Counted from the stretch's first letter, positions 1 through 11,225 are shown. The stretch is DNA of 33,233 nucleotides from Pseudomonas akapageensis (GCF_011355085.1 NZ_VXCP01000063.1:12501-45733); one strand, 5' to 3'. Program-made: numbers and translations. The notes: a model not told the origin generated them from the letters alone.

Positions 1-3352
<3,352 letters not shown>

Positions 3353-3403
3353 TGTCGTCACCCCATTTCGCCTTGATGGCACTTTGCTTTTGCGAGGGCA
3401 AGG

Positions 3404-3419
3404 AGCAAATGTCGGGCCA
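3404..3419 (-). promoter_or_regulatory. Sigma-54 promoter of the multicopper oxidase gene
   Basis: On the minus strand the sequence reads TGGCCCGACATTTGCT. This matches TGGCACG-N4-TTGCW with one mismatch and has exactly ten bases between the GG and GC. The predicted start of transcription is near 3393, about 40 bases before the ATG at 3352. The spacing to the gene is nearly the same as for the dihaem cytochrome promoter. Confidence 0.75.
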
Positions 3420-3508
3420 TGGACAGGGGGAGGAAGATGAAACCTTGGAAACATTTGGTTTCAACAACTTTTGTCAAAGATATGTGAAAGTTGCGGATCC
3501 ATGACAGT

Positions 3509-3521
3509 GGGGAAAGTCCCC
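3509..3521. promoter_or_regulatory. Palindromic activator-site candidate upstream of the multicopper oxidase
   Basis: The sequence GGGGAAAGTCCCC is an inverted repeat about 90 bases upstream of the sigma-54 promoter, a usual distance for an enhancer-binding protein. It resembles GGGGAAGTTTCCCC at 6099-6112 and GGGGAAACTTCC at 6408-6419. The protein that binds it is unknown; in P. putida the sigma-54 activator MnxR controls Mn-oxidase genes, so an MnxR-like regulator is one candidate. Confidence 0.5.
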
Positions 3522-3572
3522 AAATACGGGGGGGCCAACCCTGTGTAGGAGCGGGCAGCGTTGATCGTGCCA

Positions 3573-3614
3573 ATGAAAAATGGCCCAACCGGATCGAGAT
3601 CCGGTTGGGCCATT
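3573..3614 (-). terminator. Rho-independent terminator after the dihaem cytochrome gene
   Basis: A perfect 16-base inverted repeat (3579-3594 and 3599-3614) with a four-base CGAG loop is followed on the minus strand by TTTTTC. It lies 19 bases after the cytochrome stop codon. It separates the cytochrome from the multicopper oxidase, which agrees with the oxidase having its own promoter. Confidence 0.9.
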
Positions 3615-3632
3615 GGCCTGGTGTACGACTTT

Positions 3633-5816
3633 TCAGAGGTCGTTATAGAACGGCCGCAGTGGGCCCTCGCTGGCAGATCGGCCTTCGGCACCGATGGCCC
3701 TGAGCGAGATCTGGGCGTCCTGTGCCCGTGGCGTGGTCACCTTGAGGTCCAGGGGCCTCGCGGTCACGGTGTTTTCGTCACCAGTGTGGCCATCCGGGAT
3801 GACCAGCGACGGATGATCGAACGGCGCACGTTCCCAGGCCACACGCGGATCGGTCAGGCCGACTTCCATGAACTTGACCAGTGCATCCTCTTCTTCGGGG
3901 GTCAGGTTCAAAGGCGACATGTCCGCGTCGAGGTTGGTGGCGTTGTGCTGGTTGACGCTCGAATGATCGAAGCCACTGGTGTTGTTGGCGTCCTGGCCAC
4001 GGCGGTCGCCGCCACGGTTGTAGAACTCCATGACCTGCTTGAGCGTCGCCCGACTGCCGTTGTGGAAGTACGGGCCGGTGAGGGCGATGTTACGCAGCGT
4101 CGGGGTCTTGAAGGCACCGTCGACCGCATCGCGAAAGCCGACTTCGGGCTTGAGCGTTGGGTCACAGGGGACGCCGGCGTTCAAGGGGACTTCGAAGGTG
4201 CAGACATCGACGTCAACCGGATCCGGCACAGTGCCGCCCTTGAGAACGGTGTTGTACTCACGGGTAAACGACAGCGGGTTACCCCAGGGGTCCGTACCGC
4301 CGACGGCCAGGTCTTCGAAGGTCGGACGCACGCCGGTGTTGTAGAAGCCGTTGTCGTAAAGCCGGGTCAGGTTGTCGGCCATCAGCATGCGTTCGACTTT
4401 CTCCCGGGGCTCCAGGCGCAGCCGTGTCGCGGCGTTGGTCAGTTCGGGCCCTGCGTGGCAGGCGATGCACTTGCCCTTGCCGGTGAACAGATTCAGGCCC
4501 TGGATCTGCTGGGCGTTCAAGGCCTGGGTGTTGCCTTGCAGGTAATCGTCGAGCGGCGTCTGGTCCGAGACCAGGGTGGATTCGTACATCTGGATCGCCA
4601 GGCCGAAGAACAATGGGAAGTTGGCCTCCATCTGGGTATACGACGCCCCGCCCAGGGACACCGGCTGATTCGCGCTCCACAAGCGTGGCTGGAAGGCAGC
4701 CTTGATCAGCTCGCGATAAGTGGGCCGGCGCGGGCCGGACACAGATGCAAGCACCGAGTCGGTGGGGGCGACCCGCTGATGGCTGAGCATCAGGGTGTCG
4801 AGCATGCGCCGGCCGATGTCGGCAAAGGTACGGCCACCGCAGGACATTTCCACCGGGCTGCCGGGTGGACCCACGGCCTGGGAAGCGGCAGAGGCATCGT
4901 TAAGTGCCAGGCGCACCTTGGTTGCCGTATTGGGGCGGTCGCTGTTGACGACGAAGATGCCGGCATCGGGGTCGCGGTTACCGAACGGCGAGAAGCCGTT
5001 GAAGACGTTATTGGCGCGGCCGTCCCAGAAGTTGCGCACGTTGAACGCGGCATTGATCACCGACGGCGCGTTGCGCCCCGTGCTGCGACGGACATTGATG
5101 CCGCCTACCTGGAACACACCGTCAGGCTGTTGGGTGCACTTGTCGAAGCGCGATTGCTTGGGCTTGACGAAGTTGGCGTCGAACACGCCCTGGGAGCCGA
5201 CCACATCGTCTGTCGAGTAGAGGATCGGCGAGTTGCGGTCCAGGGGGTCGGCCAGCACATGGGTTGGGAAATCGGTTTTCTTGAGGGTGTAGTTGGGGCC
5301 ACCCTTGCCGCCGGAAAGCGTCGCGTAGGAGGGTACGTCACCTGGTATTCCCGACGCCACGAACGGCTTGTTGAAGATGTTGCCGACGTTGGGGTCGGTG
5401 GTGGCCTGGCCGGGGTTGATCTGGTTGGTTTTGCGATGGTCGACCCCGGCATGGAAGTGACAGGTCGCGCAGGCGGTATTGCCATCGCTGCCGATGTCCA
5501 CGTCCCAGAACAGGGCCTTGCCCAGGCGGATCGCCGCGTCGCGATTGACTACGTAGTCGGTCATCAGATCGACCTTGCGTCCACCTTCGGTCCCCGAAGG
5601 ATCCGGCGGCAGGAGACCGCGCAACGATTGCAGGGTCGGGATGTCCAGGGCAGGGTTCTCAATGACCGGCTCCGGAGGCTCTGGTGGTTCTGGCGGCTCG
5701 ACAGCGGCCCCGGTAGCGGCGAAAGCGTTATCGAGGGGCAGACTGACTGCAATCAGCCCGCCCGCAATCATGCAGGCCAGGCTGATCGTTTGAAGTGTGC
5801 TCAAGGGTTTCATCAT
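3633..5816 (-). CDS. Exported dihaem cytochrome c peroxidase/MauG-family protein
   Basis: 727 residues. A signal peptide is clear (hydrophobic core at residues 10-28, cleavage after AFA near 33). It is followed by a proline/glutamate repeat (PPEPPEPPEP) at 41-50 that may be a linker. Two haem c attachment motifs are present, CATCH at 116-120 and CIACH at 450-454, and the C-terminal part has the peroxidase-family segment PTLRNIALTGPYFHNGS. Classical bacterial dihaem peroxidases are about 320-350 residues, so this is about twice as long and the haem motifs are 330 residues apart. It should act in the periplasm or outside the cell, as electron acceptor/donor or peroxidase. It is transcribed in the same direction as the multicopper oxidase, and Leptothrix mof genes also include a c-type cytochrome. 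The start could be either of two adjacent ATGs (5816 or 5813). Confidence 0.88.
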   Translation of the reverse strand: MMKPLSTLQTISLACMIAGGLIAVSLPLDNAFAATGAAVEPPEPPEPPEPVIENPALDIPTLQSLRGLLPPDPSGTEGGRKVDLMTDYVVNRDAAIRLGKALFWDVDIGSDGNTACATCHFHAGVDHRKTNQINPGQATTDPNVGNIFNKPFVASGIPGDVPSYATLSGGKGGPNYTLKKTDFPTHVLADPLDRNSPILYSTDDVVGSQGVFDANFVKPKQSRFDKCTQQPDGVFQVGGINVRRSTGRNAPSVINAAFNVRNFWDGRANNVFNGFSPFGNRDPDAGIFVVNSDRPNTATKVRLALNDASAASQAVGPPGSPVEMSCGGRTFADIGRRMLDTLMLSHQRVAPTDSVLASVSGPRRPTYRELIKAAFQPRLWSANQPVSLGGASYTQMEANFPLFFGLAIQMYESTLVSDQTPLDDYLQGNTQALNAQQIQGLNLFTGKGKCIACHAGPELTNAATRLRLEPREKVERMLMADNLTRLYDNGFYNTGVRPTFEDLAVGGTDPWGNPLSFTREYNTVLKGGTVPDPVDVDVCTFEVPLNAGVPCDPTLKPEVGFRDAVDGAFKTPTLRNIALTGPYFHNGSRATLKQVMEFYNRGGDRRGQDANNTSGFDHSSVNQHNATNLDADMSPLNLTPEEEDALVKFMEVGLTDPRVAWERAPFDHPSLVIPDGHTGDENTVTARPLDLKVTTPRAQDAQISLRAIGAEGRSASEGPLRPFYNDL

Positions 5817-5869
5817 GATGACACGCTCGATTCAATGTTGGGTTGCCGGGGTCGGGCTGTCCTTTCCTT

Positions 5870-5885
5870 TGCAATAAAAATGCCG
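5870..5885 (-). promoter_or_regulatory. Sigma-54 promoter of the dihaem cytochrome gene
   Basis: On the minus strand the sequence reads CGGCATTTTTATTGCA, with GG and GC separated by ten bases and a full TTGCA -12 element. The predicted transcription start is near 5859, about 43 bases before the start codon. Confidence 0.72.
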
Positions 5886-6044
5886 GGCCATGCACTCGGC
5901 TAATTACGCACATTGTTGCTTCGACGCTAAACAGGCGGCTGTTGTTGATTCAATCTGGTGGCTGGCAACTGGAGGGTGCCTGGGTGCAACTCTAGCTGCA
6001 GGTAAATATTTTGGTAGTCCATTTTTTCAAATTTATTGTTCCGG

Positions 6045-6057
6045 CGAAAAATTGATT
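6045..6057 (-). promoter_or_regulatory. IHF-binding-site candidate
   Basis: On the minus strand AATCAATTTTTCG matches the IHF consensus WATCAANNNNTTR at 12 of 13 positions. It lies between the palindrome at 6099-6112 and the sigma-54 promoter at 5870-5885, where DNA bending would bring an activator to the polymerase. Confidence 0.4.
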
Positions 6058-6098
6058 AGTTCAGCTGTGCGTTTGGCGCAAGTGAGTACGAAATGGCT

Positions 6099-6112
6099 GG
6101 GGAAGTTTCCCC
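6099..6112. promoter_or_regulatory. Palindromic activator-site candidate shared by two divergent sigma-54 promoters
   Basis: GGGGAAGTTTCCCC is a palindrome with 6-base arms and a two-base centre. It is about 215 bases upstream of the cytochrome promoter and about 145 bases upstream of the b561 promoter, so one site could serve both. A second inverted repeat, TCCCC-AGTTTT-GGGGA at 6138-6153, lies nearby. Confidence 0.55.
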
Positions 6113-6254
6113 GCAAACCCACGATTGCGGTGTGGTTTCCCCAGTTTTGGGGATCGTTTCGCGGTGCTATTGAGACTCTTTCAGGCTTGCTTGTGAGCTG
6201 CAACCCATTGTTGCCTGGGGATTTACATGCCTGTGACATATTTTGTTACACGGT

Positions 6255-6270
6255 TGGCAGGGTAATTGCT
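6255..6270 (+). promoter_or_regulatory. Sigma-54 promoter of the cytochrome b561 gene
   Basis: The sequence TGGCAGGGTAATTGCT matches TGGCACG-N4-TTGCW with one mismatch and the required ten-base GG-to-GC spacing. The predicted start is near 6281, leaving an unusually long leader of about 140 bases before the gene. Confidence 0.72.
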
Positions 6271-6407
6271 GAATCACCGGAGAAGGCGTGTGAGCCAAAG
6301 GAGGTAAAGGCAGCTGAAAGTGCCCCACACAGAGATCGCGAGTTTGCATGATGAAGTACCTCTGCCAATCCCATAGAGGTGTTCAACTCAGCCTCTATAA
6401 ATAATGT

Positions 6408-6419
6408 GGGGAAACTTCC
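6408..6419. promoter_or_regulatory. Activator-like half palindrome overlapping the ribosome binding site of the b561 gene
   Basis: GGGGAAACTTCC is the reverse-orientation form of the 6099-6112 palindrome lacking its last two C residues. It ends directly before the ATG at 6420 and its GGGGA is the only Shine-Dalgarno-like sequence. It may be a downstream binding site or a coincidence. Confidence 0.35.
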
Positions 6420-6923
6420 ATGAATCACAGTAAATACTCCAGTGCGCAGATTGCACTGCACTGGTTATCGGCCTTTATTATTCTCTGGTCATTGATTGCC
6501 GGCTCTTGCGTAGCCCTGTTCAATGTGTCCGAAGGCGCCAGATTGACGTTCACGGCATTGAATATATCTTTGACCACATTGTTCATTCCCTTCTTCGTGG
6601 TCCGCGTGTGTTTGCGCGTCAATCATCTATGCAAATACAAGTTCGGAGCGGGTGAGTGGCTGCCGACCTTTGTGCACAACCTAATCTACCTGGTGACCGC
6701 AATCGTGCTGGTCACCGGTGTGCTGATGATGAATCGCCCCATTGTCGTGTTCGGCTGGTCGGCCACGCACCAGCTGATCACCAACCCGCACCTGTTGCGC
6801 GGCTTCCATGCCGCTCATCAACAGAGCACGGCGATGCTGGGGTTTCTGGTGGTGCTGCATGTGCTGGCGGTGGTCAAGCATGAGATGGGGGGTAATCGGA
6901 TTTTGAAGCGGATGAGTTTCTAG
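6420..6923 (+). CDS. Cytochrome b561 family membrane protein
   Basis: 167 residues with four predicted membrane segments (about 10-32, 45-65, 82-105, 137-155). Histidines that could hold haem b are in the expected places: ALHW near residue 14, FVHN in the third segment, FHAAH before the last segment, and LHVLAVVKHE at the end. This is the prokaryotic CybB/YceJ-type b561 family, which passes electrons between quinol and periplasmic partners. It is divergent from the dihaem cytochrome and shares the sigma-54/palindrome arrangement with it and the multicopper oxidase. That makes it a likely membrane electron link for the periplasmic proteins, which is inference. Length is normal for the family. 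Confidence 0.88.
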   Translation: MNHSKYSSAQIALHWLSAFIILWSLIAGSCVALFNVSEGARLTFTALNISLTTLFIPFFVVRVCLRVNHLCKYKFGAGEWLPTFVHNLIYLVTAIVLVTGVLMMNRPIVVFGWSATHQLITNPHLLRGFHAAHQQSTAMLGFLVVLHVLAVVKHEMGGNRILKRMSF

Positions 6924-6941
6924 GAGCTGCAACCGTACCAC

Positions 6942-6974
6942 TTCTCGTTCCCACGCTCTGCGTGGGAACGAGAA
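6942..6974. repeat. Dispersed hairpin repeat (TTCTCGTTCCCACGC inverted repeat)
   Basis: Perfect 15-base arms with a three-base TCT loop. The core CGTTCCCACGCTCTGCGTGGGAACG is a common intergenic element in Pseudomonas genomes. A rearranged relative occurs at 15434-15515. Confidence 0.75.
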
Positions 6975-6990
6975 ACTCTCTCCAAAGAAA

Positions 6991-7015
6991 GGGGCGCTGA
7001 GCGCCCCGTTTTTTT
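6991..7015. terminator. Bidirectional Rho-independent terminator between b561 and permease
   Basis: GGGGCGC-TGA-GCGCCCC is followed on the plus strand by GTTTTTTT. On the minus strand the same stem is followed by TTTCTTT. It can end both the b561 transcript and the converging permease operon. Confidence 0.9.
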
Positions 7016-7026
7016 GACCGTGGTGA

Positions 7027-8592
7027 TCAGCCTCCGGCGCGCTTGTTCAACGCCTCCTCAGCCGCTGCGATCTCCGCCTGACGCTTGACGATCATGTCGC
7101 CCACCGGCGGCCCCTGGAAGCGCCGGGCCTCGAAGGCGAACCAGACGACGGCCGTGAGGATCAGGAAGCCAATGGTGATGTACAGCGCCCAATCATTCGG
7201 CGGCTGGATGCCGATCACGAAGATCACCACCATCGAGATGACCGAGAGAATGGCGAACAGCGAATACAAGCCGCGGCCCATGTTCCAGGGGCCCATGGTC
7301 GGCCACTTCGCGGTGCCGTAGGTGAACAGGCCCAGGACGATGGGAATGATGAAGGAGAAGAACAGGAAGATCACCGTGCACGACACCACGATGGTATAGA
7401 CCGGTGTTTCACCGACCGATATGACGGACGACCCCCAGTCGAACAACACCGCGAGTGTGGCACCGGTCCAGATCGCCGCGACCGGGCTGCGGTAGGTGGG
7501 GGAAACCGAAGCCAGTGCCTTGGAGCAGGGCAGGCCGCCGTCACGGGAGAACGCGAAGATCATGCGCGAGACCGAGGTCACGGTCGCCAGCCCGCAGAGA
7601 AACTGCGAGATGAAAATCGCCAGGTACAGCGCCACTTTGACGTTGGGGTTCACCTGGGTATCCATGGCCCAGAAGAACACGTTCCAGCCATGGGTCGCTG
7701 CCTCGTCCATGCTCGGCAGCATCAGCACGAACGAGCTGAGCATCAACCAGCCGAACAGCAACGACCAGACCACCGACATGACCATGCCACGGGGCACCGA
7801 CAGCGCCGCCTGGCGGGTTTCCTCTGAGGTGTGGGCGGAGGCGTCGTAGCCGGTGATGGTGTAGATCGGCAGCAGCAGGCCGAGCATGAATATCCAGCCG
7901 TTGGACACCTGCGGCCAGACGTTGCCACCGGCCTCGCCCGAGTAGTTGCCGAAGGTCACCAGGCGGGAGAACTCATAGCTCGGCGCCGCGATCAGGCAGA
8001 CGATGGTCAGCGCGATCGCCGTGGCGAAGATCAGGTAGCCGGAAAAGTCCGTGAGTTTGGCGGTCAGGCCGATGCCGAGGTGGTTACACAAGGCCTGGAT
8101 GCCGGTGAGGATCGCCAGGAAGATCACCCGCACAGTGGTCGTATCTTCCATGCCCAGGGCCGGCCCGAAGGCGCCGAAAAAGAAGTAGTAGGTGCCGACG
8201 TTGATTGCCCCGAGCACCGTCACCAGCCCCAGCAGGTTGAACCAGGCCGTCAGCCAGCCGGTGAAGCGGTTACCGAGAATCGAGCCCCAGTGATAGAGAC
8301 CGCCCGCGGTCGGGTAGGCTGAGGAAATCTGCGCCATGGCCAGGGCGAAAACACCGGAAATCAGGCAACCGATCGGCCAGCCGATGCCGATCGACGCACC
8401 GCCCGCGCCCGAGGTGCCCTGTGCCAGTGAGTTGATGCCACCGGAAAGGATGCAGATGATCGAAAAGGAAATGGCGAAGTTGGAGAACACGCCCATTCGT
8501 CGCGACAACTGCTGGGCATATCCCATGCTGTGCAACAACTTGACGTCATCGTCGTGCGGCGCACCGGCGCCGGGTTGGCTTACTGGACTCAT
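7027..8592 (-). CDS. APC-superfamily amino acid/amine permease
   Basis: 521 residues, about twelve membrane segments, starting after a polar N-terminus (MGYAQQLSRRMGVFSNFAIS). The segments SSAYPTAGGLYHWGS and TGYDASAHTSEETRQA are typical of the GABA/choline (ACT, Uga4-like) branch of APC transporters, which import amino acids, GABA or amines across the inner membrane. I chose the ATG at 8592 because AAGGGG lies about 10 bases before it; an upstream start at 8649 would add 19 polar residues. It is the last gene of the ligase/aldehyde dehydrogenase/alcohol dehydrogenase operon, so it probably imports the amine or amino alcohol handled by those enzymes. The substrate cannot be read from sequence. 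Confidence 0.88.
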   Translation of the reverse strand: MSPVSQPGAGAPHDDDVKLLHSMGYAQQLSRRMGVFSNFAISFSIICILSGGINSLAQGTSGAGGASIGIGWPIGCLISGVFALAMAQISSAYPTAGGLYHWGSILGNRFTGWLTAWFNLLGLVTVLGAINVGTYYFFFGAFGPALGMEDTTTVRVIFLAILTGIQALCNHLGIGLTAKLTDFSGYLIFATAIALTIVCLIAAPSYEFSRLVTFGNYSGEAGGNVWPQVSNGWIFMLGLLLPIYTITGYDASAHTSEETRQAALSVPRGMVMSVVWSLLFGWLMLSSFVLMLPSMDEAATHGWNVFFWAMDTQVNPNVKVALYLAIFISQFLCGLATVTSVSRMIFAFSRDGGLPCSKALASVSPTYRSPVAAIWTGATLAVLFDWGSSVISVGETPVYTIVVSCTVIFLFFSFIIPIVLGLFTYGTAKWPTMGPWNMGRGLYSLFAILSVISMVVIFVIGIQPPNDWALYITIGFLILTAVVWFAFEARRFQGPPVGDMIVKRQAEIAAAEEALNKRAGG

Positions 8593-8617
8593 GATGGATG
8601 CCCCTTGGTGGGTTTTT

Positions 8618-8642
8618 ATGCACGCATGTCCCTGTCGTGCAT
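8618..8642. other. Intercistronic stem-loop between alcohol dehydrogenase and permease
   Basis: ATGCACG and CGTGCAT arms with an 11-base loop lie in the 70-base gap, the only sizeable gap of this operon. No T-run follows on the minus strand, so it is not a standard terminator. It may adjust permease expression or mRNA stability. Confidence 0.3.
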
Positions 8643-8662
8643 GGCGCAATGGGCTGACTGCT

Positions 8663-9823
8663 CTACATCCGGCCCTGGTAAGCCGCTGCGAAAATCTTCG
8701 CAGCGCCGTCCCGTGTCAATGGCAGCGGGTTGCCGCCGGCACTGGGGTCGACAATCGCCATGTCGGCGATCAGGTCGGCCTGCCGATCATCGACCCCGAG
8801 CTCCACGAGCGTATGGGGCACGCCGATGTCCTTGCGCAGCTTGAGGACAAAGGCCAGGAAACTGTCGAAGCCAGGCGAAGGCAGGCGCAGATAAGCCGCC
8901 AGACGCGTGATGCGCTCCTCGATGGCCGAGCGATTGAACTGCAGCACATAGGGCATCAGGGTGGCGTTGGTCATGCCGTGGTGGGTGTCATACAGGGCGC
9001 CGATCGGGTGGGCGAGGGCATGCATACCGCCCAGGCCCTTCTGGAATGCGGTGGCACCCATGGCAGCGGCGGCCAGCATCTGTGCGCGCGCCTCAAGGTC
9101 AGAGGGTGTGAGCACCGCCCGTACCAGGGCGTTGGCCACCAGGCGCATGCCTTCCACCGCGATGCCATCGGCCAGGGGATGAAAGCCGGGCGCGCAGTAG
9201 GCTTCCAGGCAATGGGAAAACGCATCCATGCCCGTGCCGGCCGTGACTTTTGCCGGCATGCCGATGCTGAGGGCAGGGTCGCTGATCACCACCCTCGGCA
9301 TCATTTTCGGATGGAAGATGATGCGTTTGGTATGGGTGCGCTCGTCGATGATCACGGCCGCACGCCCCACCTCCGATCCGGTGCCCGCGGTGGTCGGCAC
9401 CGCAATGACCGGGGCGATGCGGCTTTCGTCGGCGCGCGTCCAGTAGTCGCCGATGTCTTCGAAATCCCAGACCGGTCGGGTCTGGCCGCTCATGAAAGCG
9501 ATGAGCTTGCCCATGTCCAGGCCGCTGCCGCCCCCGAAGGCAACCACGCCGTCGTGTTTGCCTGCGCGCCAGGCGTCGAGGCCACCGGCCAGGTTGGCTT
9601 CGACCGGGTTGGGCTTGAGGTCGGAAAACATCGCCACGCCCAGGCCTGCGTCGCGCAATGCGTCCACGGCCGCCTTGGTGATAGGGGTGCGCGCCAGGCC
9701 ACTGTCAGTCACCAGCAGCGGTCGTTCGATCCCCTGGCTACGGCAGACATCGGCCAGTTCTGCAATGCGGCCGACACCGAAACGAATACTCGTGGGGTAG
9801 TTCCAGTTTCCAGTCAGGCTCAT
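8663..9823 (-). CDS. Iron-containing (type III) alcohol dehydrogenase
   Basis: 386 residues, the normal length for group III alcohol dehydrogenases. The N-terminal half binds NAD(P) (GGGSGLDMGK; PTTAGTGSEVG). The C-terminal half holds the metal ligands in TGMDAFSHCLEAY (Asp, His) and GMHALAHPIGALYDTHHG (two His). It oxidises a primary alcohol to an aldehyde in the cytoplasm. It begins three bases after the aldehyde dehydrogenase stop, so the two enzymes are surely co-expressed and probably act in sequence (alcohol to aldehyde to acid). The alcohol itself is not known; with a gamma-glutamyl ligase in the operon an amino alcohol or its glutamyl derivative is a reasonable guess. Confidence 0.92.
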   Translation of the reverse strand: MSLTGNWNYPTSIRFGVGRIAELADVCRSQGIERPLLVTDSGLARTPITKAAVDALRDAGLGVAMFSDLKPNPVEANLAGGLDAWRAGKHDGVVAFGGGSGLDMGKLIAFMSGQTRPVWDFEDIGDYWTRADESRIAPVIAVPTTAGTGSEVGRAAVIIDERTHTKRIIFHPKMMPRVVISDPALSIGMPAKVTAGTGMDAFSHCLEAYCAPGFHPLADGIAVEGMRLVANALVRAVLTPSDLEARAQMLAAAAMGATAFQKGLGGMHALAHPIGALYDTHHGMTNATLMPYVLQFNRSAIEERITRLAAYLRLPSPGFDSFLAFVLKLRKDIGVPHTLVELGVDDRQADLIADMAIVDPSAGGNPLPLTRDGAAKIFAAAYQGRM

Positions 9824-9826
9824 GGT

Positions 9827-11218
9827 CTAGATCTCGTGGCGCAGATGGAAGGACTTGGCGCGGGTCAGTTGCTCATAGCCAATGGGCGACAGGGTGACGC
9901 CGCGCCCGCTGTTTTTGACCCCGGTCCAGGCCAGGGCCGGGTCGAGGTAATCGCAGCGGTTCATGAACACGGTGCCGGTGGCGATCTCGTCGCCCAGGCG
10001 TTCGGCCGCGGCCAGGTCCTGGGTCCAGATCGAGGCGCTGAGGCCGAACGCGCTGTCGTTCATCAGGGTGATGGCTTCTTCGTCGCCGCTGACCGGCATG
10101 ATGCCCACCACCGGGCCGAAGCTTTCCTCACGCATTACCGCCATGCTGTGGTTGACGTCAACCAGCACCTGTGGCGCCAGGTAGGCGCTGCCAGGTCCGT
10201 TGGCGGCAAACGCCTTGGTATCGATCAAGGCCCGGGCGCCGTGCACCATGGCATCGGCGATCTGCCCGCGGACGAACTCGGCGGCGTCCGGCGAGACCAG
10301 CGGGCCGAGGGTGGTGGCTTCTTCCAAGGGGTTGCCCAGCACGTACTGGCGGGTCAGGTCGACAAAGCGCTCGACAAAGGCCGGGTAGATTTTCCTGTCC
10401 ACGTAGATGCGCTCGATGGCGCAGCAACTTTGTCCGGAGTTGAAGAAGCTGCCGTCCACCAGGTTTTCCACCGCATGCTCAAGGTTGGCGTCGGCCCGCA
10501 CATAGCCCGGATCCTTGCCGCCCAGTTCCAGGCCAATGCCGAGGAAACGTCCCATGGCGGCCGCCTCCATGACTGTGCCGGCCTGGACGGAACCGGTGAA
10601 ATTGACCTGCTGCACACGCCCTGAAGTGATAATGGCGGCAGTCTGGCGATGATCGAGCAGCAGGTTGTGGAACAGCCCGGCGGGCAGGTTGGCCCGGCGC
10701 ATCGCCTCGGCAAAACGCTCGCCCACCAGCAGGGTTTGCGAAGCGTGCTTGAGGATGACGCTGTTGCCTGCCATCAGCGCCGGAATGATCGAATTCACGG
10801 CCGTCAGGTAGGGATAGTTCCACGGCGCGACCACCAGCACCGTGCCCACCGGCTCGCGCTTGATCTGGCGATGAAAGCCGGCGATCGGTTCAGGTTCCAG
10901 TGGTGCAAGGGCTTGCGGCGCAATGGCGATCATGTGCCGGGCGCGCTCTTCGAATCCGCGCAGTTCGCCGGCACCATAACGTACCGGCCGGCCCATCTGC
11001 CAGGCCAGTTCCGGCACGATCTCGGCCTTCATCGCCAGCATGGCGTCGACCACGGCGCTGCAATAAGCGGCCCGTTCACTCAGTGGCCGGCGTTTCCATT
11101 GGGCCTGGGCGCTGGCGGCGGCCGTGAGCGCCTGCTCGATCTGCTTGAAATCGGCGTAGGGGCGTTCTGCGTAGACCCGGCCATCGACCGGTGAAATCAG
11201 TTTGATGTTCGCTGTCAT
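9827..11218 (-). CDS. NAD(P)-dependent aldehyde dehydrogenase
   Basis: 463 residues, slightly short but complete for the family (about 460-500). It has the APWNYP segment near 131-136, the general base Glu231 in LELGGKDP and the catalytic Cys265 in NSGQSCCA. The reaction is aldehyde to carboxylate with NAD(P)+ in the cytoplasm. It starts seven bases after the ligase gene and ends three bases before the alcohol dehydrogenase. In polyamine and isopropylamine catabolism an enzyme of this family oxidises a gamma-glutamyl aminoaldehyde, and the neighbouring ligase suggests the same here. Confidence 0.92.
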   Translation of the reverse strand: MTANIKLISPVDGRVYAERPYADFKQIEQALTAAASAQAQWKRRPLSERAAYCSAVVDAMLAMKAEIVPELAWQMGRPVRYGAGELRGFEERARHMIAIAPQALAPLEPEPIAGFHRQIKREPVGTVLVVAPWNYPYLTAVNSIIPALMAGNSVILKHASQTLLVGERFAEAMRRANLPAGLFHNLLLDHRQTAAIITSGRVQQVNFTGSVQAGTVMEAAAMGRFLGIGLELGGKDPGYVRADANLEHAVENLVDGSFFNSGQSCCAIERIYVDRKIYPAFVERFVDLTRQYVLGNPLEEATTLGPLVSPDAAEFVRGQIADAMVHGARALIDTKAFAANGPGSAYLAPQVLVDVNHSMAVMREESFGPVVGIMPVSGDEEAITLMNDSAFGLSASIWTQDLAAAERLGDEIATGTVFMNRCDYLDPALAWTGVKNSGRGVTLSPIGYEQLTRAKSFHLRHEI

Positions 11219-11225
11219 AGAATCC

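Larger units (their letters stand above)
5817..6419. other. 603-base divergent regulatory region between dihaem cytochrome and cytochrome b561
   Basis: I see no convincing protein gene here. The stretch holds two outward-facing sigma-54 promoters (5870-5885 minus, 6255-6270 plus), two palindromic elements between them (6099-6112 and 6138-6153), an AT-rich segment at about 5995-6065 with an IHF-like site, and a 138-base leader before the b561 gene. The leader includes an AAAGGAGG sequence near 6298 and a short GTG frame of 18 codons (about 6321-6377) that might be a leader peptide, but this is weak. A stem-loop with 7-base arms (ATAGAGG/CCTCTAT, about 6373-6399) lies before the b561 start. Confidence 0.7.

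Noticed and set aside
3561..5903. A 780-codon plus-strand frame opposite the dihaem cytochrome
   Set aside because: It is a shadow of the minus-strand gene, which has two CXXCH motifs, a signal peptide, a promoter and a terminator.
5890..6351. A 153-codon plus-strand frame in the divergent regulatory region
   Set aside because: It covers a promoter, an IHF-like site and palindromes, has poor codon use and no ribosome binding site.
8336..10624. A 762-codon plus-strand frame opposite the dehydrogenase genes
   Set aside because: It spans two real genes on the other strand and shows no domain.
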